This document shows, one piece after another, positions 1 through 11,975 of a stretch of DNA of 64,000 nt (position 1 is the stretch's first letter; each line of letters begins with the position of its first letter). The position numbers and the translations under genes are program-made. Below the pieces are notes generated by a model, which worked only from the letters and a program-made list of their open reading frames with translations, had not been told where the DNA came from and ran no database searches. The DNA is from Microthyrium microscopicum (taxonomy: Eukaryota; Ascomycota; Dothideomycetes; Microthyriales; Microthyriaceae), in contig MU004237.1 in assembly GCA_010405405.1 (NCBI GenBank), forward strand, positions 414,014 through 478,013. The letters are read 5' to 3'.

Positions 1-2387
1 CCGATGAGATGATGGGAAAGCTTCAAGCAACTGCTCCTTCATCGGACTATTTTGTTGTTCTTCAAGACACCGTTGGACTGAAAGGCTTCCTTGCTGAATG
101 GCTCAAGAGCGGAAAAGTGGTTGAAGCTTTCTCTCATGTTGAAGAGAAGCTCAGTCCACTCGCAAAGGATGTCGGGTACGCCGCTGTATGCATTCGCTCT
201 GCGGATAGAAACATTGTTGAAACCGCGACCAAGGCATTCTCAGCAATCAGCGACAAGGCTGATATCTCAGAACCAGCATTCGCCATGAGTGCAATGGAGA
301 TTCGAAATAGCAACCTACCACAGGCTGAAACCTACTGGTCAATCGTGGAACAAGCACCGATTAAGATGGAACTCCTGGAGATGACCACCATGTATGCTGT
401 TGCAATGATTGGAAGTGGACATGCACATCTCGCCATCCAGCGTCTACGCTCTGCATTCGCCCGCATTCGAGCTCGATTTGGCCAAGAGTCGGACATTCTT
501 GGCAAGGTTGACGAATCGATCAACGTGGTTTCTCAGTACATGCAACACAACCGTATCATGCTTCCCGTCGCAACATCTATGCAGCTTGTGTCAGCAATGC
601 TCGAGAACCATGGCGCAATCCCCTCGGTTGCTGTGCATCTTCTTGCTGGCTTCGGCTCAGCAGAAGTTAGCCAACTCAGCCTCACGGATTTGCAGACCGT
701 AATGCAGGTCCAGGCTAGCGTGATTCTGGGTAGTGATTCCTACGACATCGCATCCGATCAACGATTTGGCCACATCCTAGAGCTTCTCACTGCTACAGGA
801 GTTGAGCCTGCGCAACAAACGAAGGAGGCTATTGAGGCAGTACTTGTCAAATTGGATCGACCAGAACTTTTCGCCCGATGGAACGCCCGACATGCTGTTA
901 GAGAGCCCATGTATAGCCCAGTGGCATTCACTCCATTCCCAGGAACTCCAGTGTCAGCTCAGGCTAGCTTTGAAGATTCTACCGATCCTTACTTTGCTAC
1001 CACCGACAACAAGGGTTCAAGCCTCATCACTGATCTTCTGGAGAAGCCACACGGAAAGTACAACAGCCAGCTAAACGAGGCCATGTCTCGCTTCAAGACC
1101 ATGCGCCGTAGCGGTCGTCATCCTCGTTTTTTCACTTATGCCAAGCTTATCGCTGCTGCTGCAAAAGACAACAAGCTGAATGTAGCACATGAAGTATTGG
1201 GCCTGGCTCGACAAGACGTTCCATACTTGCCTCAGTATCGTGTTGTTCGCTATGGTTGGGTTTCAATCTTGGATGCAATGGTTGCCGCCTGCCTACAGTC
1301 TGGAAATCGTCAACAAGCTCATCAGTTCCATCAAGAACTTCTTTCAATGGGAGCTGCTCCAACATCAAACACTTTCGGCTTGTACATCACCACCCTCAAA
1401 GAGTCAACAAAGACTTTTGATGAGGCTAGCGAAGCTGTCAAGATCTTCCTCCAAGCCAAGGCAGAGGGTGTTGAACCGACCTCGTTTCTGTACAATGCTC
1501 TCATTGGCAAACTTGGCAAGGCACGACGTATCGACGACTGTCTCTTCTACTTCCAGGAGATGCGTACCCTCGGAATCCAGCCCACCTCTGTCACGTATGG
1601 CACCATTGTCAACGCCCTCTGCCGCGTCAGCGACGAGAAATTTGCCGAAGAACTATTCGAGGAAATGGAAAGCATGCCCAACTACAAGCCTCGACCAGCA
1701 CCTTACCATTCCATGATGCAATTCTTCCTCACCACAAAACGCGACCGCGCCAAGGTTCTTGCCTATTACGAGCGTATGCGTGCACGCGCTATTCCACCCA
1801 CTGCACATACCTTCAAGCTGCTCATTGATGCTCATGCATCTCTTGACCCCGTTGATGCGGTAGCCGCCGAAGCTGTCCTCGCGCACATTGCTGCTGCAGG
1901 CATGCATGCAGACGCTGTACATTACGCCGCGCTCATCCACGCCAAAGGCTGCGTTACGCACGACCTGCCCGCCGCCCGCGCACTCTTCGACCGTGTCATT
2001 TCAGATCGTCAAGTCCGACCGCAGCCATGTCTCTACCAAGCACTCTTCGAGTCTATGGTCGCCAACCACGCCGTAGCCGACTCCGATGCTGTGCTAGCAG
2101 ACATGACCAAGCGCGGAGTTGAGCTCACCCCATATATTGCCAACGCACTTATTCACGGATGGGCGCTCGAAGGCCGCGTAGACCGCGCCGAAGCCATCTT
2201 CGCCCGCGTATCTCGCGACCGTCGCGAACCAAGTACCTACGAAGCCATGACGCGCGCCTATGTCATCGCCGACATGCGCGATAAGGCCATGGGTGTTGTC
2301 AATGAAGCCTTGGCACGTGGCTATCCTGCTGCAGTGGCTGGCAAGATTGTTGACTTGGTTGGCCGGCCTGCTGAGGTTTCGGCCTAA
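1..2387 (+). CDS. Pentatricopeptide repeat (PPR) protein, 5' end cut by window edge
   Basis: The frame is open from base 1, so the true start lies outside the window; the first visible ATG is at 9 and the stop (taa) at 2385-2387, giving at least 792 residues. The second half is built of about 35-residue helix-turn-helix units with PPR hallmarks such as YNALIGKLGKARRIDDC and PTSVTYGTIVNALCR, which place Pro-Thr/Ser-x-x-x-Tyr at unit starts. The family binds organellar RNA, and in fungi nearly all members act in mitochondrial RNA processing or translation; the targeting peptide would be in the missing N-terminus. No intron is needed in the visible part. Which mitochondrial transcript it serves cannot be told from sequence. 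The family call is firm, the exact orthologue unknown. Confidence 0.9.
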   Translation, partial: DEMMGKLQATAPSSDYFVVLQDTVGLKGFLAEWLKSGKVVEAFSHVEEKLSPLAKDVGYAAVCIRSADRNIVETATKAFSAISDKADISEPAFAMSAMEIRNSNLPQAETYWSIVEQAPIKMELLEMTTMYAVAMIGSGHAHLAIQRLRSAFARIRARFGQESDILGKVDESINVVSQYMQHNRIMLPVATSMQLVSAMLENHGAIPSVAVHLLAGFGSAEVSQLSLTDLQTVMQVQASVILGSDSYDIASDQRFGHILELLTATGVEPAQQTKEAIEAVLVKLDRPELFARWNARHAVREPMYSPVAFTPFPGTPVSAQASFEDSTDPYFATTDNKGSSLITDLLEKPHGKYNSQLNEAMSRFKTMRRSGRHPRFFTYAKLIAAAAKDNKLNVAHEVLGLARQDVPYLPQYRVVRYGWVSILDAMVAACLQSGNRQQAHQFHQELLSMGAAPTSNTFGLYITTLKESTKTFDEASEAVKIFLQAKAEGVEPTSFLYNALIGKLGKARRIDDCLFYFQEMRTLGIQPTSVTYGTIVNALCRVSDEKFAEELFEEMESMPNYKPRPAPYHSMMQFFLTTKRDRAKVLAYYERMRARAIPPTAHTFKLLIDAHASLDPVDAVAAEAVLAHIAAAGMHADAVHYAALIHAKGCVTHDLPAARALFDRVISDRQVRPQPCLYQALFESMVANHAVADSDAVLADMTKRGVELTPYIANALIHGWALEGRVDRAEAIFARVSRDRREPSTYEAMTRAYVIADMRDKAMGVVNEALARGYPAAVAGKIVDLVGRPAEVSA

Positions 2388-2717
2388 TCTCACATTTCTT
2401 TTGTAATCATTAGCGTTTGTTTTATATACGGTTGTTGTTTTGATTGGCGGCGTATTTAGGACGGTAATAGCATGGAAATATGGCCTGGGAATAATGGCTT
2501 TCTGCTAATCGGTTCATGGGAAAACAGGTGTTTGTTTGTATTTTAGATATCTACCGGATGGTAGGGGGACTTGTAAGATACCCGGATAAATCTCCACTCG
2601 ATCGAATTAGACTGGCTTGTAAGGCCGTAAATCGAAAATTATTTATGTTACTTCTCTTCCGAATGATGAACCAAAATCCTCCACGTCACAGCATAATGGG
2701 TACAGGATAAATGCAGT
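2388..2717. other. Intergenic, tail-to-tail between PPR and GH131 genes
   Basis: This stretch holds the 3' ends of two convergent genes. I see no coding frame, repeat or RNA gene in it; short open frames here have no family signature. Confidence 0.6.
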
Positions 2718-3603
2718 CTACTTTGATATGCACCCCTGAGCACTATCCTCGATAAAGATACCGCCGTATATCAAACCTTCATTGATATTCGAAGGTTGTG
2801 TTCCCTGATTTGGTCCTCCACCACCTTTTCCCTTTTTCAGTATTCCAATCTGGAACTGTCCCGCGCCCGAATTGTCGTTTGGCAATGCACCAGTTTTGTT
2901 CACCAACGGCTCATTGCCTATTGACGAGAACACTTGAATGGTACTTTAAAAATCAGCACGAGAACAACGGCACTAAGCTTTGGACATACTTCTTCACAAA
3001 ATCTGTAGTGATAGCAAAATTCTGCCACTCAGCAGACGACGCCGGAGCCGTAAAAATCCTCTCATTCCTCCGATTAACTATCCACCAATCCTTTGACCCC
3101 GTAGCCGGTTTCCCAATCTTATCTCCAGTCTGAAAGTTCCACTGGCTCGCCGAATAGTCATCAGTCTCATGCCAAACATTGATATACTCATGCGAGTAAT
3201 TCAGCGGCTTGGATGCGACAGTCCGAACACTCCAGTGGAATGTCTTGACTCCCGTGTTACTAGCGTCTTTGCCATCGTTGTTAGCGAGAAGAAGTCCCGC
3301 GCGTCGAAAGCCAGTCTGGGGGGTACCGCCGCCGGGCTTGAAGATTGATTTGTCGTTGATGTTGATCTGTACTGGTTTGCCGGATGGGATGTCGAAGCGC
3401 GAGGCTGGGATGTCGGGGAAGGTTAGGATTTGGGAGAATTTTAGACCGTCGCCTTTGACGTTGGAGGAGGAGAATGGTGAGGTGGTTTCGTCGAATTGGG
3501 CGGGTGTGACTTTGGGACTGATTCTTCCGTCGGAGAAGATGGGGCATGTTACGTCGATTGCTGTGGTTAATGAAACAATGCTTAGCATTAGATAGGTAAA
3601 CAT
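2718..3603 (-). CDS. Secreted glycoside hydrolase family 131 (beta-glucanase)
   Basis: Two exons, 3603-2990 and 2943-2718, separated by a 46-bp intron (donor gtatgt, acceptor aaag) give about 279 residues. GH131 signatures are plain: CPIFSDGRI near the mature N-terminus, DKSIFKPGGGTPQTGFRRAG in the core, the splice-restored KNTIQVFSS, and near the end the segments NDNSGAGQ and NEGLIYGGIF. GH131 enzymes cleave beta-1,3/1,6- and some beta-1,4-glucans of plant or fungal walls outside the cell. I chose the ATG at 3603 because it begins a hydrophobic signal peptide (MFTYLMLSIVSLTTA); the frame stays open to an ATG at 3720, which would add 39 residues with no secretory character. No cellulose-binding module is present. 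The intron call is supported by restoration of the family motif exactly across the junction. Confidence 0.9.
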
Positions 3604-4159
3604 GCTGAAAGCTGCATCCGTTGTAATCATATAGGATATGAATTTTCTACTTCGACAGTGAGAGCGATAAAGTGAAGGAACTTCGCTGGCGCAAATGTGA
3701 TAGTCTATTGGGGCTGTCAATTAAGATCTCTATATTAGACATATTGCTCCGTGTCCATAATTTTATTATTATACCCCTACCAAGGCCTGCATAAGATGAT
3801 AACAAGTACAATAAGTTGAAACTCGGGTCATGGCTTATAATAAGCTTTTGTAACGTGCTCAGGTACAGAAGTACTATTTCGATGGCCTGCTCAAATAAAA
3901 ACTATGGACTGCATATCTGCATCATGGTTTATTTTTCATTTTGCTCTAGAGACATCACAGGTATAGACATATTGTGAGCGGGCTTTTTTTCATGTTCGGT
4001 TCTGCCAATTGGTGTAACATGTTCCAGCAAGAATGTCTCATTGATATAAAAAATTCTCGTACTTCAACACAAGTCATTATCAACACCTTGATGCTATTCT
4101 TTCAAGATCAAATACATAGATTTCATGGTTTGTAAAAAGCTATATATACCGTCAACGTA
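3604..4159. other. Intergenic upstream of GH131
   Basis: AT-rich promoter-like DNA between two divergent genes. I see no gene or repeat. Confidence 0.5.
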
Positions 4160-4768
4160 TTGGAGCAACTTTCCGAAAGTTTTGATACTAAATCGACCTT
4201 GGCAATTCATCAAACCTTCGTTGGACATAATTTTGGCTTTAGGTTTCTAATTGCAACTACCTTTCTACAGCACGAGGATAGTGCTATGAATAACCTTCTG
4301 ACCACCTTGCAAGACGCCCTCAGGGACTGTCCTCTTCTTCTCTACGCTCCCATGAAGACTAATCCACATCTCTGCAGGCTCGCCAATGACTACGCTGCCC
4401 GGAATGGCATGCATTCTTTCCAATCCATATACAAGGCGCTGATGGATGCGAAAATTGCGTCCCCAATGTTCTTATCCGAGGCTCTTGCTCAGTGCGCCTC
4501 AGGAACTGTATATCTCTATCTTCCTCATTGCGGTCTTGAAAGACCAGGTATCTTCACTAAAAGCGAATGGCCAGAGCTTATGAGCAACGAGAATGTGGAG
4601 AAGATTGTATGGATTCGGACAGATGACAGTCTTTGTGCCACAGGAGGACGGCACTTGACGATCTGGATCAGAGGACAAGGGGCTACGGAGTTTCCTCTAG
4701 GAAAGTCGATGTGGCTAATACAACACGAGTTTGCATGTAAGCGTAAAGAATGTGGGATGCTGTCCTAA
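4160..4768 (+). CDS. Hypothetical protein, 202 residues
   Basis: A single open frame of 202 codons. It matches no family I recognise. The first 42 residues are less convincing than the rest, and a second ATG at 4286 gives a 160-residue protein; a ctacag acceptor-like site at 4265-4270 would also allow an upstream exon. The protein has no signal peptide or membrane segment that I can see and shows several Cys, Trp and Gly in the C-terminal half. The coding call rests on length and amino-acid balance alone, so it is tentative. Confidence 0.4.
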   Translation: MEQLSESFDTKSTLAIHQTFVGHNFGFRFLIATTFLQHEDSAMNNLLTTLQDALRDCPLLLYAPMKTNPHLCRLANDYAARNGMHSFQSIYKALMDAKIASPMFLSEALAQCASGTVYLYLPHCGLERPGIFTKSEWPELMSNENVEKIVWIRTDDSLCATGGRHLTIWIRGQGATEFPLGKSMWLIQHEFACKRKECGMLS

Positions 4769-5731
4769 GAGGGATGCGGAAGGGGAGAGCATATGAGCGT
4801 CATGCTTAACAAGTTGGAGTCATTTGCGTCGAATCTCTGTTGTTCAAAATGGTGCAATTCGCGTTCCCATAGCTCGAATCTTAGATATGTCTAACGGAAA
4901 GAACTTTGAAATTACCTCTCCGTAACCTAAAAGATTTTATACGTTGTCTTAGCATCAAACGAAGTCTTCAGCACTTACGCTGGGGTTTGAAAGAATGCAT
5001 TTGGTTTTATGCCGCTGATAATGTAGGTCTTGGTGAGTCGTGACTTTTTCGAAGGTCATCTTGGTTATACACACAGAGTAGCAAGCGATTCGACTTATAG
5101 ATATCTCTCGTACCTAAGAATAAAGATTGAATCATGATTCATTGATTTATGTGGACTTTGATTAGTACTCAGTGAGAAGATGCGATTATTATTGATGTAT
5201 GAAGCGATATGCTGCTAGCCGAACTCGGTCTATTTGATATTCTGAATCTTACCAACCTTTGGCCACAATGAAATATCCATCGGATGCAACCAGACAATAT
5301 AATTCGTCCTACTAAGCGTGGCATCACTAGATGAACAAGGATTTGAAGGCATGTTATTCTTATCTTGCATATCGCGTGGCGTCAGTGAACCAATGATGCC
5401 TTTCAATCTCCAAGCTTCACCCCACTCCTACCACTTCTATCGACCCTTCAACCCAGATCGTTGACAGTGATTAGCGAATATGATTCGCATCTGGAGCATT
5501 TAGACGACTCTTGTGAGCTGTGAGCCATGCACGAAACAGTTATCTTGGCCTTTGCCAAGTCCGATGCGGCGATTGAGCATGGTAGATGTGCATGTCATGG
5601 CCTAGAACTTCCCCAGACTGCTATGCTTCAAAGTCTGAAAACTCAAATCTTGGCTAACTTCAAGCTTCATCTTTTGCTCGACTCTTTGATCACCTCAATG
5701 CCGCTCTCGACCAGTTGACAACCTATATACC
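4769..5731. other. Intergenic, no gene seen
   Basis: Nearly 1 kb before the potassium-channel gene. A 63-codon open frame at 5527-5718 has no features of a protein and is probably 5' leader of the channel gene. No repeats or RNA genes were recognised. Confidence 0.5.
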
Positions 5732-8478
5732 ATGGAGACTGACGCCTCGCCAAAGTCACTGATTAATGAGTTCATCCACAGGCGGAAATCTGGGGACACA
5801 TGGGGCTTATCGTTGAAGCATTCCATCTTTCAAGCTCGAAGTGGGGCTCTTGATGATGATGTTGAAGATGAGGCGGCCAAGTTTGAACTCTGGAAGGTTA
5901 ACATGAGAGGTTTACATGACGATGATCCAGTGTAAGTCTATCCAATATCGTTCCCTGGTGCGGTATTTCAGCCTTATCACAAGTGGCAGCCGAGATAACT
6001 TCTCCGCCTTTCTTGGCTTGAACGCCGATCTTCTCTCTTTTCTAAGATTTATACTGATATCCTGCTTTAGAGATTGGTGGTTTGCATCAACAGGTATTCC
6101 TTTACTTGCTGCTACTTTTGGCCCGCTGGCAAACGTTGCCTCCATCGCAGCGCTTGTCACATCATGGAGACAATTGGTTGGTGAGGATGGTGCTCAGATA
6201 GGTGGTCAACATGTTGACGACCCAAGATGGTAAGATCCTAGGATATACTCTTGTCCCCTTGACTGTGCTGACACCATTCAAGGTGCTACGCTGTCAATCT
6301 GGTTTCTTTGGTCCTAGGTTTCGTGGGCAATCTATTTCTGCTTCTCAACTTTACTCATAGAGTAAGATACATCATATCTCTACCAATAAGTATCATACTA
6401 TGGTTTACTGCCACTGGCCTAGTAAGTATCGACCCGAAACATGTTACGTATTCATGCTGATCCTAACAGCTTATCGGAGATCTTGCCGCAATGCATATCT
6501 ACTATCGTCCGAACTTTCCTACAGAAATATTCAGCGGTGGCTACTGGTATGGCGTAGCAGCCGCTGCTTTGTATTTGGTACTCTGTGCTGGCCTTCTGGG
6601 AAACTTCGTAGGCTATATCAGAGGTCATTACCCGCAACATTTTGAACTTACTGAGAGTCAAGAAACGCTCATTGTGCAAACTATGTTGTATTTCATATGG
6701 CTTGCTGGTGGCGCTGGAGTATATTCTAAACTAGAAGGCTGGGCATATACTGATGCTGTATGCAACACCAATGCTCTGCTTTATTCACAAAGACTGACTT
6801 TTCTTAGCTGTACTGGACCGCCGTCACTGTTCTTACCGTCGGCTATGGTGACCTGTTCCCAACTTCGACTACCGGTCGGGTACTGATGGTTCCCTTTTCG
6901 TTTATTGGCATCCTCATCCTAGGTTTGGTCATTTCCAGTATCTTCAAGAACGTTCGCGAGATGGGCGAAAAGAACGTCATCCGACAACATTATGAGCGTG
7001 TACGCCAGAAGACCGTCGGGCGCACTGTTACATCTAGTTTCGAACTCGAACGCCGTCAAATTGAGGACGAGCTTGCCCACAGTCGAGCTCAAGCCAAGGC
7101 AGCATCTCGGTCAAGCGGTCGATCTCCTGCTACTCTTGCACACAGTCGTCAAAGTCAAGACTTTTTACTACACAGAAAGAATACGTTGGAAAATCTTTCA
7201 AGGACAAATAGTGGTGCTCCTAGTGTTGCGGGAAGCTTGAATAGTCAAAGTCGTCCCGCAAGTTTGAAGAGCAGATCAGACTCCTTCAGTCGCCAGGTCA
7301 CTCGAAATACTACTCGAAAGCAACGGATTGTTCTTCTCCGAGAAGAAAAGGAGCGATTTGAAGCTATGCGAAGGATTCAAAGTCAATCTGAAAAATGGAA
7401 GAAATGGTGGCGTCTTGCCATAACCTTTACCGTCTTTGGGACATTCTGGTGTGTTGGAGCTGTTGTTTTCTGGTGCGTGGAGGCCAATACGGCTGGTGCA
7501 ATGACATACGGAGAGAGCGTGTACTTCTCATGGGTAACTTTGATTACCATCGGATACGGTGACTTTTCTCCCAAGAGCGTGGCTGGAAGATGCTTCTTCT
7601 TTATCTGGGTGCAATTCGCCGTACCAGCCATTTCCATATTGGCGCAGAGCATGTCTTCCACAGTCGTCGATACGTTCAGTCAGATATCGACAACATTTAC
7701 CTTTGCACTCGTAGCTCACAACAACACTTGGCGAAACCTCATTGACAACAATCAATGGCTTTTCCATCACTTCCCTCGTTGGCTGAGCAGCAAATTATCT
7801 GACCTCGCTGCGCGAAATGAGGACGATGAAACCCCATCATCCGAAAAGTCTAAAGAAGCAAACAGCTCCACCGATGCCGAAACCCCACAAGATAGACTTG
7901 CCTCCGGCGACAGCGTAGTCGACTTTGCCAAACTCGCCGAGCAGCACGACGATGACATTCAAGGCAAAGTCCCCGATGCCTCCACCCTAGCACGCCAACT
8001 CGCCCTCGCCATTCGCCGCGCCGCACGCGATATGGCCATGGAGACACCCCGCGAATACGAGTATGAAGAATGGGTCGAGTTCACACGTCTCATCCGCTTC
8101 AGCGCAATCGGTGGACCAGCCGAAGCCTTACGTGAAGAAGAAGGTGAAGGTCTCGTCGAATGGGACTGGCTGGCAGAAAACTCGCCGATGATGGCAGAAG
8201 GAAGCGAGGCAGAGTTTGTGTTGGAGCGACTTTGTGAGAGTCTCGTGCGGTATTTGAGACGGAATCCGCCCAAGACAGAGTTTGTCGAACGCGTGAAAGA
8301 GCAGGGTGAGCAGGCGCTACGGTTGGCGACGAGTACATGGCGAGAGGATGAGGATGGGAATCAGGATGATATTGCTGTGCCTGCTAGTCCAAGGTCAAGA
8401 AGAGGCTCGTTTGTGGCGAAGATTTTGGACCGGTCGGGGACTGGAGATTTACATCCTGTTGAGGAGGAAGAGCACTGA
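5732..8478 (+). CDS. TOK1: TOK1-type two-pore outward-rectifying K+ channel
   Basis: Five exons, 5732-5931, 6071-6229, 6283-6421, 6470-6757 and 6808-8478, join in frame to 818 residues; every intron has a GT donor and AG acceptor. Both pore loops carry complete selectivity filters: TVGYGD at about 272-277 and TIGYGD at about 508-513. The first half contains several hydrophobic helices (from DWWFAST onward) before pore 1, then one helix, a long polar Ser/Arg-rich linker with coiled-coil character, a second helix-pore-helix module, and an acidic cytoplasmic tail. This eight-helix, two-pore layout is diagnostic of the fungal TOK family, which carries outward K+ current across the plasma membrane and helps set membrane potential. 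The size fits filamentous-fungus members. An N-terminal start upstream is unlikely because the ATG at 5732 follows stops. Confidence 0.95.
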
Positions 8479-8627
8479 GTGGCGTGATAGAAGTAATGTC
8501 TCAATATTGATACCACTTATATTACATGCGAAATAATGAATTACAAGAACTTAAATGCCCTTACTCCGCCCTCTTCCTGTCGTTGACCATGTTGGTTCAA
8601 TAGTAGTGAAAAACTCAGCGAGATTTA

Positions 8628-9528
8628 TCATGCCTGATCGATCCACCTTGCTGAGGGTAGCCGTAAGTTAAGCATCGTGTCTTTACCATAGTTGACTACG
8701 AATTTTGGTGGTGTAGAAGCTTGATCTTCCTCTTCCAGGGCAGTCAGAATATTCTGGTATCTCCACAGCTGTGTGCCATACCTCGCTACCAAAGCCCGTT
8801 TGCAAAGATGAGTCTCCCATTGGTAAAGCAGAACCCGTACCCTTGGATCTTGGACATGGTACTCAGAGACAAATCTAGGATCCGACACAACGATAGCGGA
8901 GCAGATTGTATTGCCAAAACTACGAAGACTCGCAATTGGCTGAGAAGCTGTTAGTGCATAGCGAGGTCGTCCCATTGCAAGATGAGGTAGCTCGCAGTGA
9001 GGGTTCTGTTCCAGAATGCCGTTTGGAACCAGTTTGTCGTGCTCGAAGAAAGCGTAAGTTCCTAGGCAATAGCTGCACGGTGTGCGGGATTTAGACTGCT
9101 GTATTCATCGGTAGTAAGATTTCTCATTGGAAGTAGTCTTCGTGGCCCTCTTGGAGAGTAGCGTCGAGCCGCTTTGGCTAGTTCGCACTGTTCCTGCATG
9201 AATACAGTGAGAGCATTGGTGCCATCATTGTAGGTAAGCAATTTGAAATCTGTGGGGTATTGATCCAAATCAATTGGACTTTGCTGAGCCATGATAGGAG
9301 TTGGAACTGTACCGCCGGGGCACTTGATAGTTGTCAAATGTAACAGATAATGCATCATCGCGATTGACGATTGCTCTGTTATATGTACCTCATTGTGCGT
9401 TGGAAAATGAGATATTCGAATCTTACAATCAGAGATGTCTATAGTGAAATGGTTGCGTTTACCTCCGTCTCTGTTCACCAGCCAGTGTCCAACGGATTGC
9501 TTCCAAGAACCATAATGTTTTTCAGCGA
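8628..9528 (-). pseudogene. Hypothetical gene, reading frame shifted once
   Basis: On the minus strand a good acceptor (ctaac...tttcag) precedes coding sequence starting near 9528 and running to a stop at 9062. Sixteen bases before that stop the reading continues sensibly in another frame (TYAFFEHDKLVP...) to a stop at 8628. No GT-AG pair can bridge the two frames, so a single frameshift, or less likely an assembly error, separates about 155 and 140 residues. The protein is rich in Tyr, His and Arg and matches no family I know. The first exon upstream of 9528 was not found. It may be a decaying gene or a sequencing artefact. Confidence 0.4.
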
Positions 9529-11975
9529 CTGAAAATCTTGTTAGATGTCTTCACAAGAGCCACTAGCACAATGTCTTTTTGACGTTGTATGCTACAGGAA
9601 ATTATCCAAACAAATATGTTCATTTCCCTACTACATTGAAATAGTCAAGAAAGATGAAAATTCGTAGGCAAAGAAAGACTGTAGTAGTAGATGACAGGCG
9701 GCTGAGTTCCTACCCTCGGATCCATGTAAGAAGCATGACGGGCTTGACGGGTGATGAATTCTCGTTGTTGTCAATCGTGTGTGATATTCAATTTCTCAAA
9801 ATCAAGCTTGTTTGCCGCCCGTAGTTTAGTGAAGTTACAATGACTACTGCACTTAAACTGCAAGCCCATGAGCCGTTTACGGGTCAGTAACAGCTACAAA
9901 TCAAGTCAAGAGAATACTGCAAGTAAGGTGAGCGTACATCTTAGGCTGTCGCAAGTGACTGCCTAACGTAGACCGACGATATGCAGTCCCATGTTCAGCA
10001 CATTGGCTGCATTCTCGGAAGTTACATGCCGTTCTGCAGGCCAACTGATTTAGCTTCCAAGCTTCCACTACAACGCATACTGAATCAAAAGTGGTGAAGT
10101 GGTGAAAATAGAAGTGAAAAATGCAGGGAGGGAAAGGCAGAATATGTACTTTGCCGTACAGTTGGGTTTGCCCAAGGACAGAGGCAGTGCCGCGCGTAGG
10201 CCCTGAAGTAGGTCACAGAGACGTTGGAGGATTCCAAGCGGCAGTATAGGAGTTCTGGTAGGTGAAACTTAAAATTCCGAAGTATGATTGATATCATGAG
10301 GATTCAATCTCCACCGTCATTTTCAAAAACCTACGGCCGAGGAGGCCTTGTATTATGCATGCCGAAAATATCGAGATTTCCATCATTTTGGAACCACAGT
10401 GCAGTAACCAGGTCCTTTTACATCTTCAGGCACATTAATCACATGTAGGCGTGATAATACCAACGTCCAGCTTACGCGAACTCTAGTTCTTGAATCCTTA
10501 TCCCCTACCCCTGATTCTATCTGGGATCGGAGACAGGGTCATTGTGATTCAATTGTGACAACATCAAAATCACACACTGCCCCATGATATATCACTGCAT
10601 GAGCGAGGTCCACCTCCAGCCGCACTGCATAATTAGCATCCAGATTCCAGAAAGATCACCAACCGTTAAAATCCGAAAAATGGTTAGCATAAATCAGCCT
10701 CGGTCTGTTGGATATCAAGTCTCCAACGAGGCTGGACCTGACTGCTCAACGAACCATATTGTGCCCGCCACGAAGATGTTGCACCCCACAAGTCCATTTT
10801 CATGCAAAAGACGGCTCTCGCCAGTTTCAGCATTAAATTTAGCTTGACAGCCATGCTTCCGCGAAGCCTGTCCAATCGAGCCTGTGGGTCGTTGAAGGCA
10901 TCTGATCCTTTGCAGCACTGATTGGTAGATGGACAGCCAATAGCGGGGTAGAAGGCTTGCTCAGATGCACTCTTAGCCAATCGTATGATCGGACTTGCTG
11001 ATCTTGGACGATCCTCGTCCGTGCGGGCGGCTAGGCAAGGCTGAAGCCTGAAACCCATGCAGCAAAACCCCTGAGAAAGGCCAAAGAACTTACAGACGGC
11101 CATCAGCACGCTCTTGAGGGATGGGACAATTCCAATTGGTATTTGCGGCAATCCGGGAGGCGGGAAGCAACTGTGTGCCTTGCTGGGCCCCCTAGCTGCA
11201 GAAGTGGTGAGGTTGTGCAACTGGCGCGCGGAAAACCATGCAACTGCTGTTGATCAGATGGTGCTGGTTTGGCGCCTATGCAAAAGTTGTACGCTTGGAA
11301 GAAACTAATAATCCTTTTCTTGTGCACAAACTTCTTTCTTCATTACTGGTGTGCTTTCCCAACAGCTTGATCGTATAGGCTTCAAAGGTTCATGATGGCT
11401 GAGTCTGTATGATTGAGCTAGCGTCGTGTGGTAGGGCGAAATTCTTGTCATACACTACTTCGGATATGAAAAGAGCATGAAACTAGGGAACAAGCGATAT
11501 TCCGAGAACTCTTCGCCTTGACCTACGATTCAACCTGCATATTGCGAGTGTGCCTTTCTGTTGCAACACTCTCCATCCAACACTTCTGGAATTTCATCGT
11601 CATCCACTGGCTGGCATTGAGGCTGAGACCGTTCAACGCTCATATGCTTAACACCATAGACAATACACTAAGAGTTTATATATCCGATGCTCTTAGACAT
11701 TGACACAAGCACGCATCAAGTCGCCAGTTCTATCCCTCTGGCTATCAGCGTTTTGACAAGGCTTCAGCACTATTATAACACGAAGCACTAAGACATCAAC
11801 TCCACCGTCTTGAGAATAGGACCAAATAAAGACATAGCTGCTGTAAACCAGTAAAGCGTACACATAGCTCCCACCGCCGACACACCATACACCAATATCA
11901 TTCCACAATCCTCTCGGCTCATACCACCACTCCACTACCACATCAAAAATCTCTCCAACCAAAATTTCTGCCACA
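9529..11975. other. 2.4 kb without a supportable gene
   Basis: The longest open frame, 178 codons on the minus strand at 10684-11220, has no domain, a composition of mixed Pro/Ser/Cys and antisense frames of similar length, so I do not call it. No tRNA-like, repeat or transposon structure was found. Base composition is normal, not RIP-like. Confidence 0.45.

Noticed and set aside
10684-11220. 178-codon minus-strand frame
   Set aside because: No domain, signal or splice context; antisense frames of similar quality overlap it.
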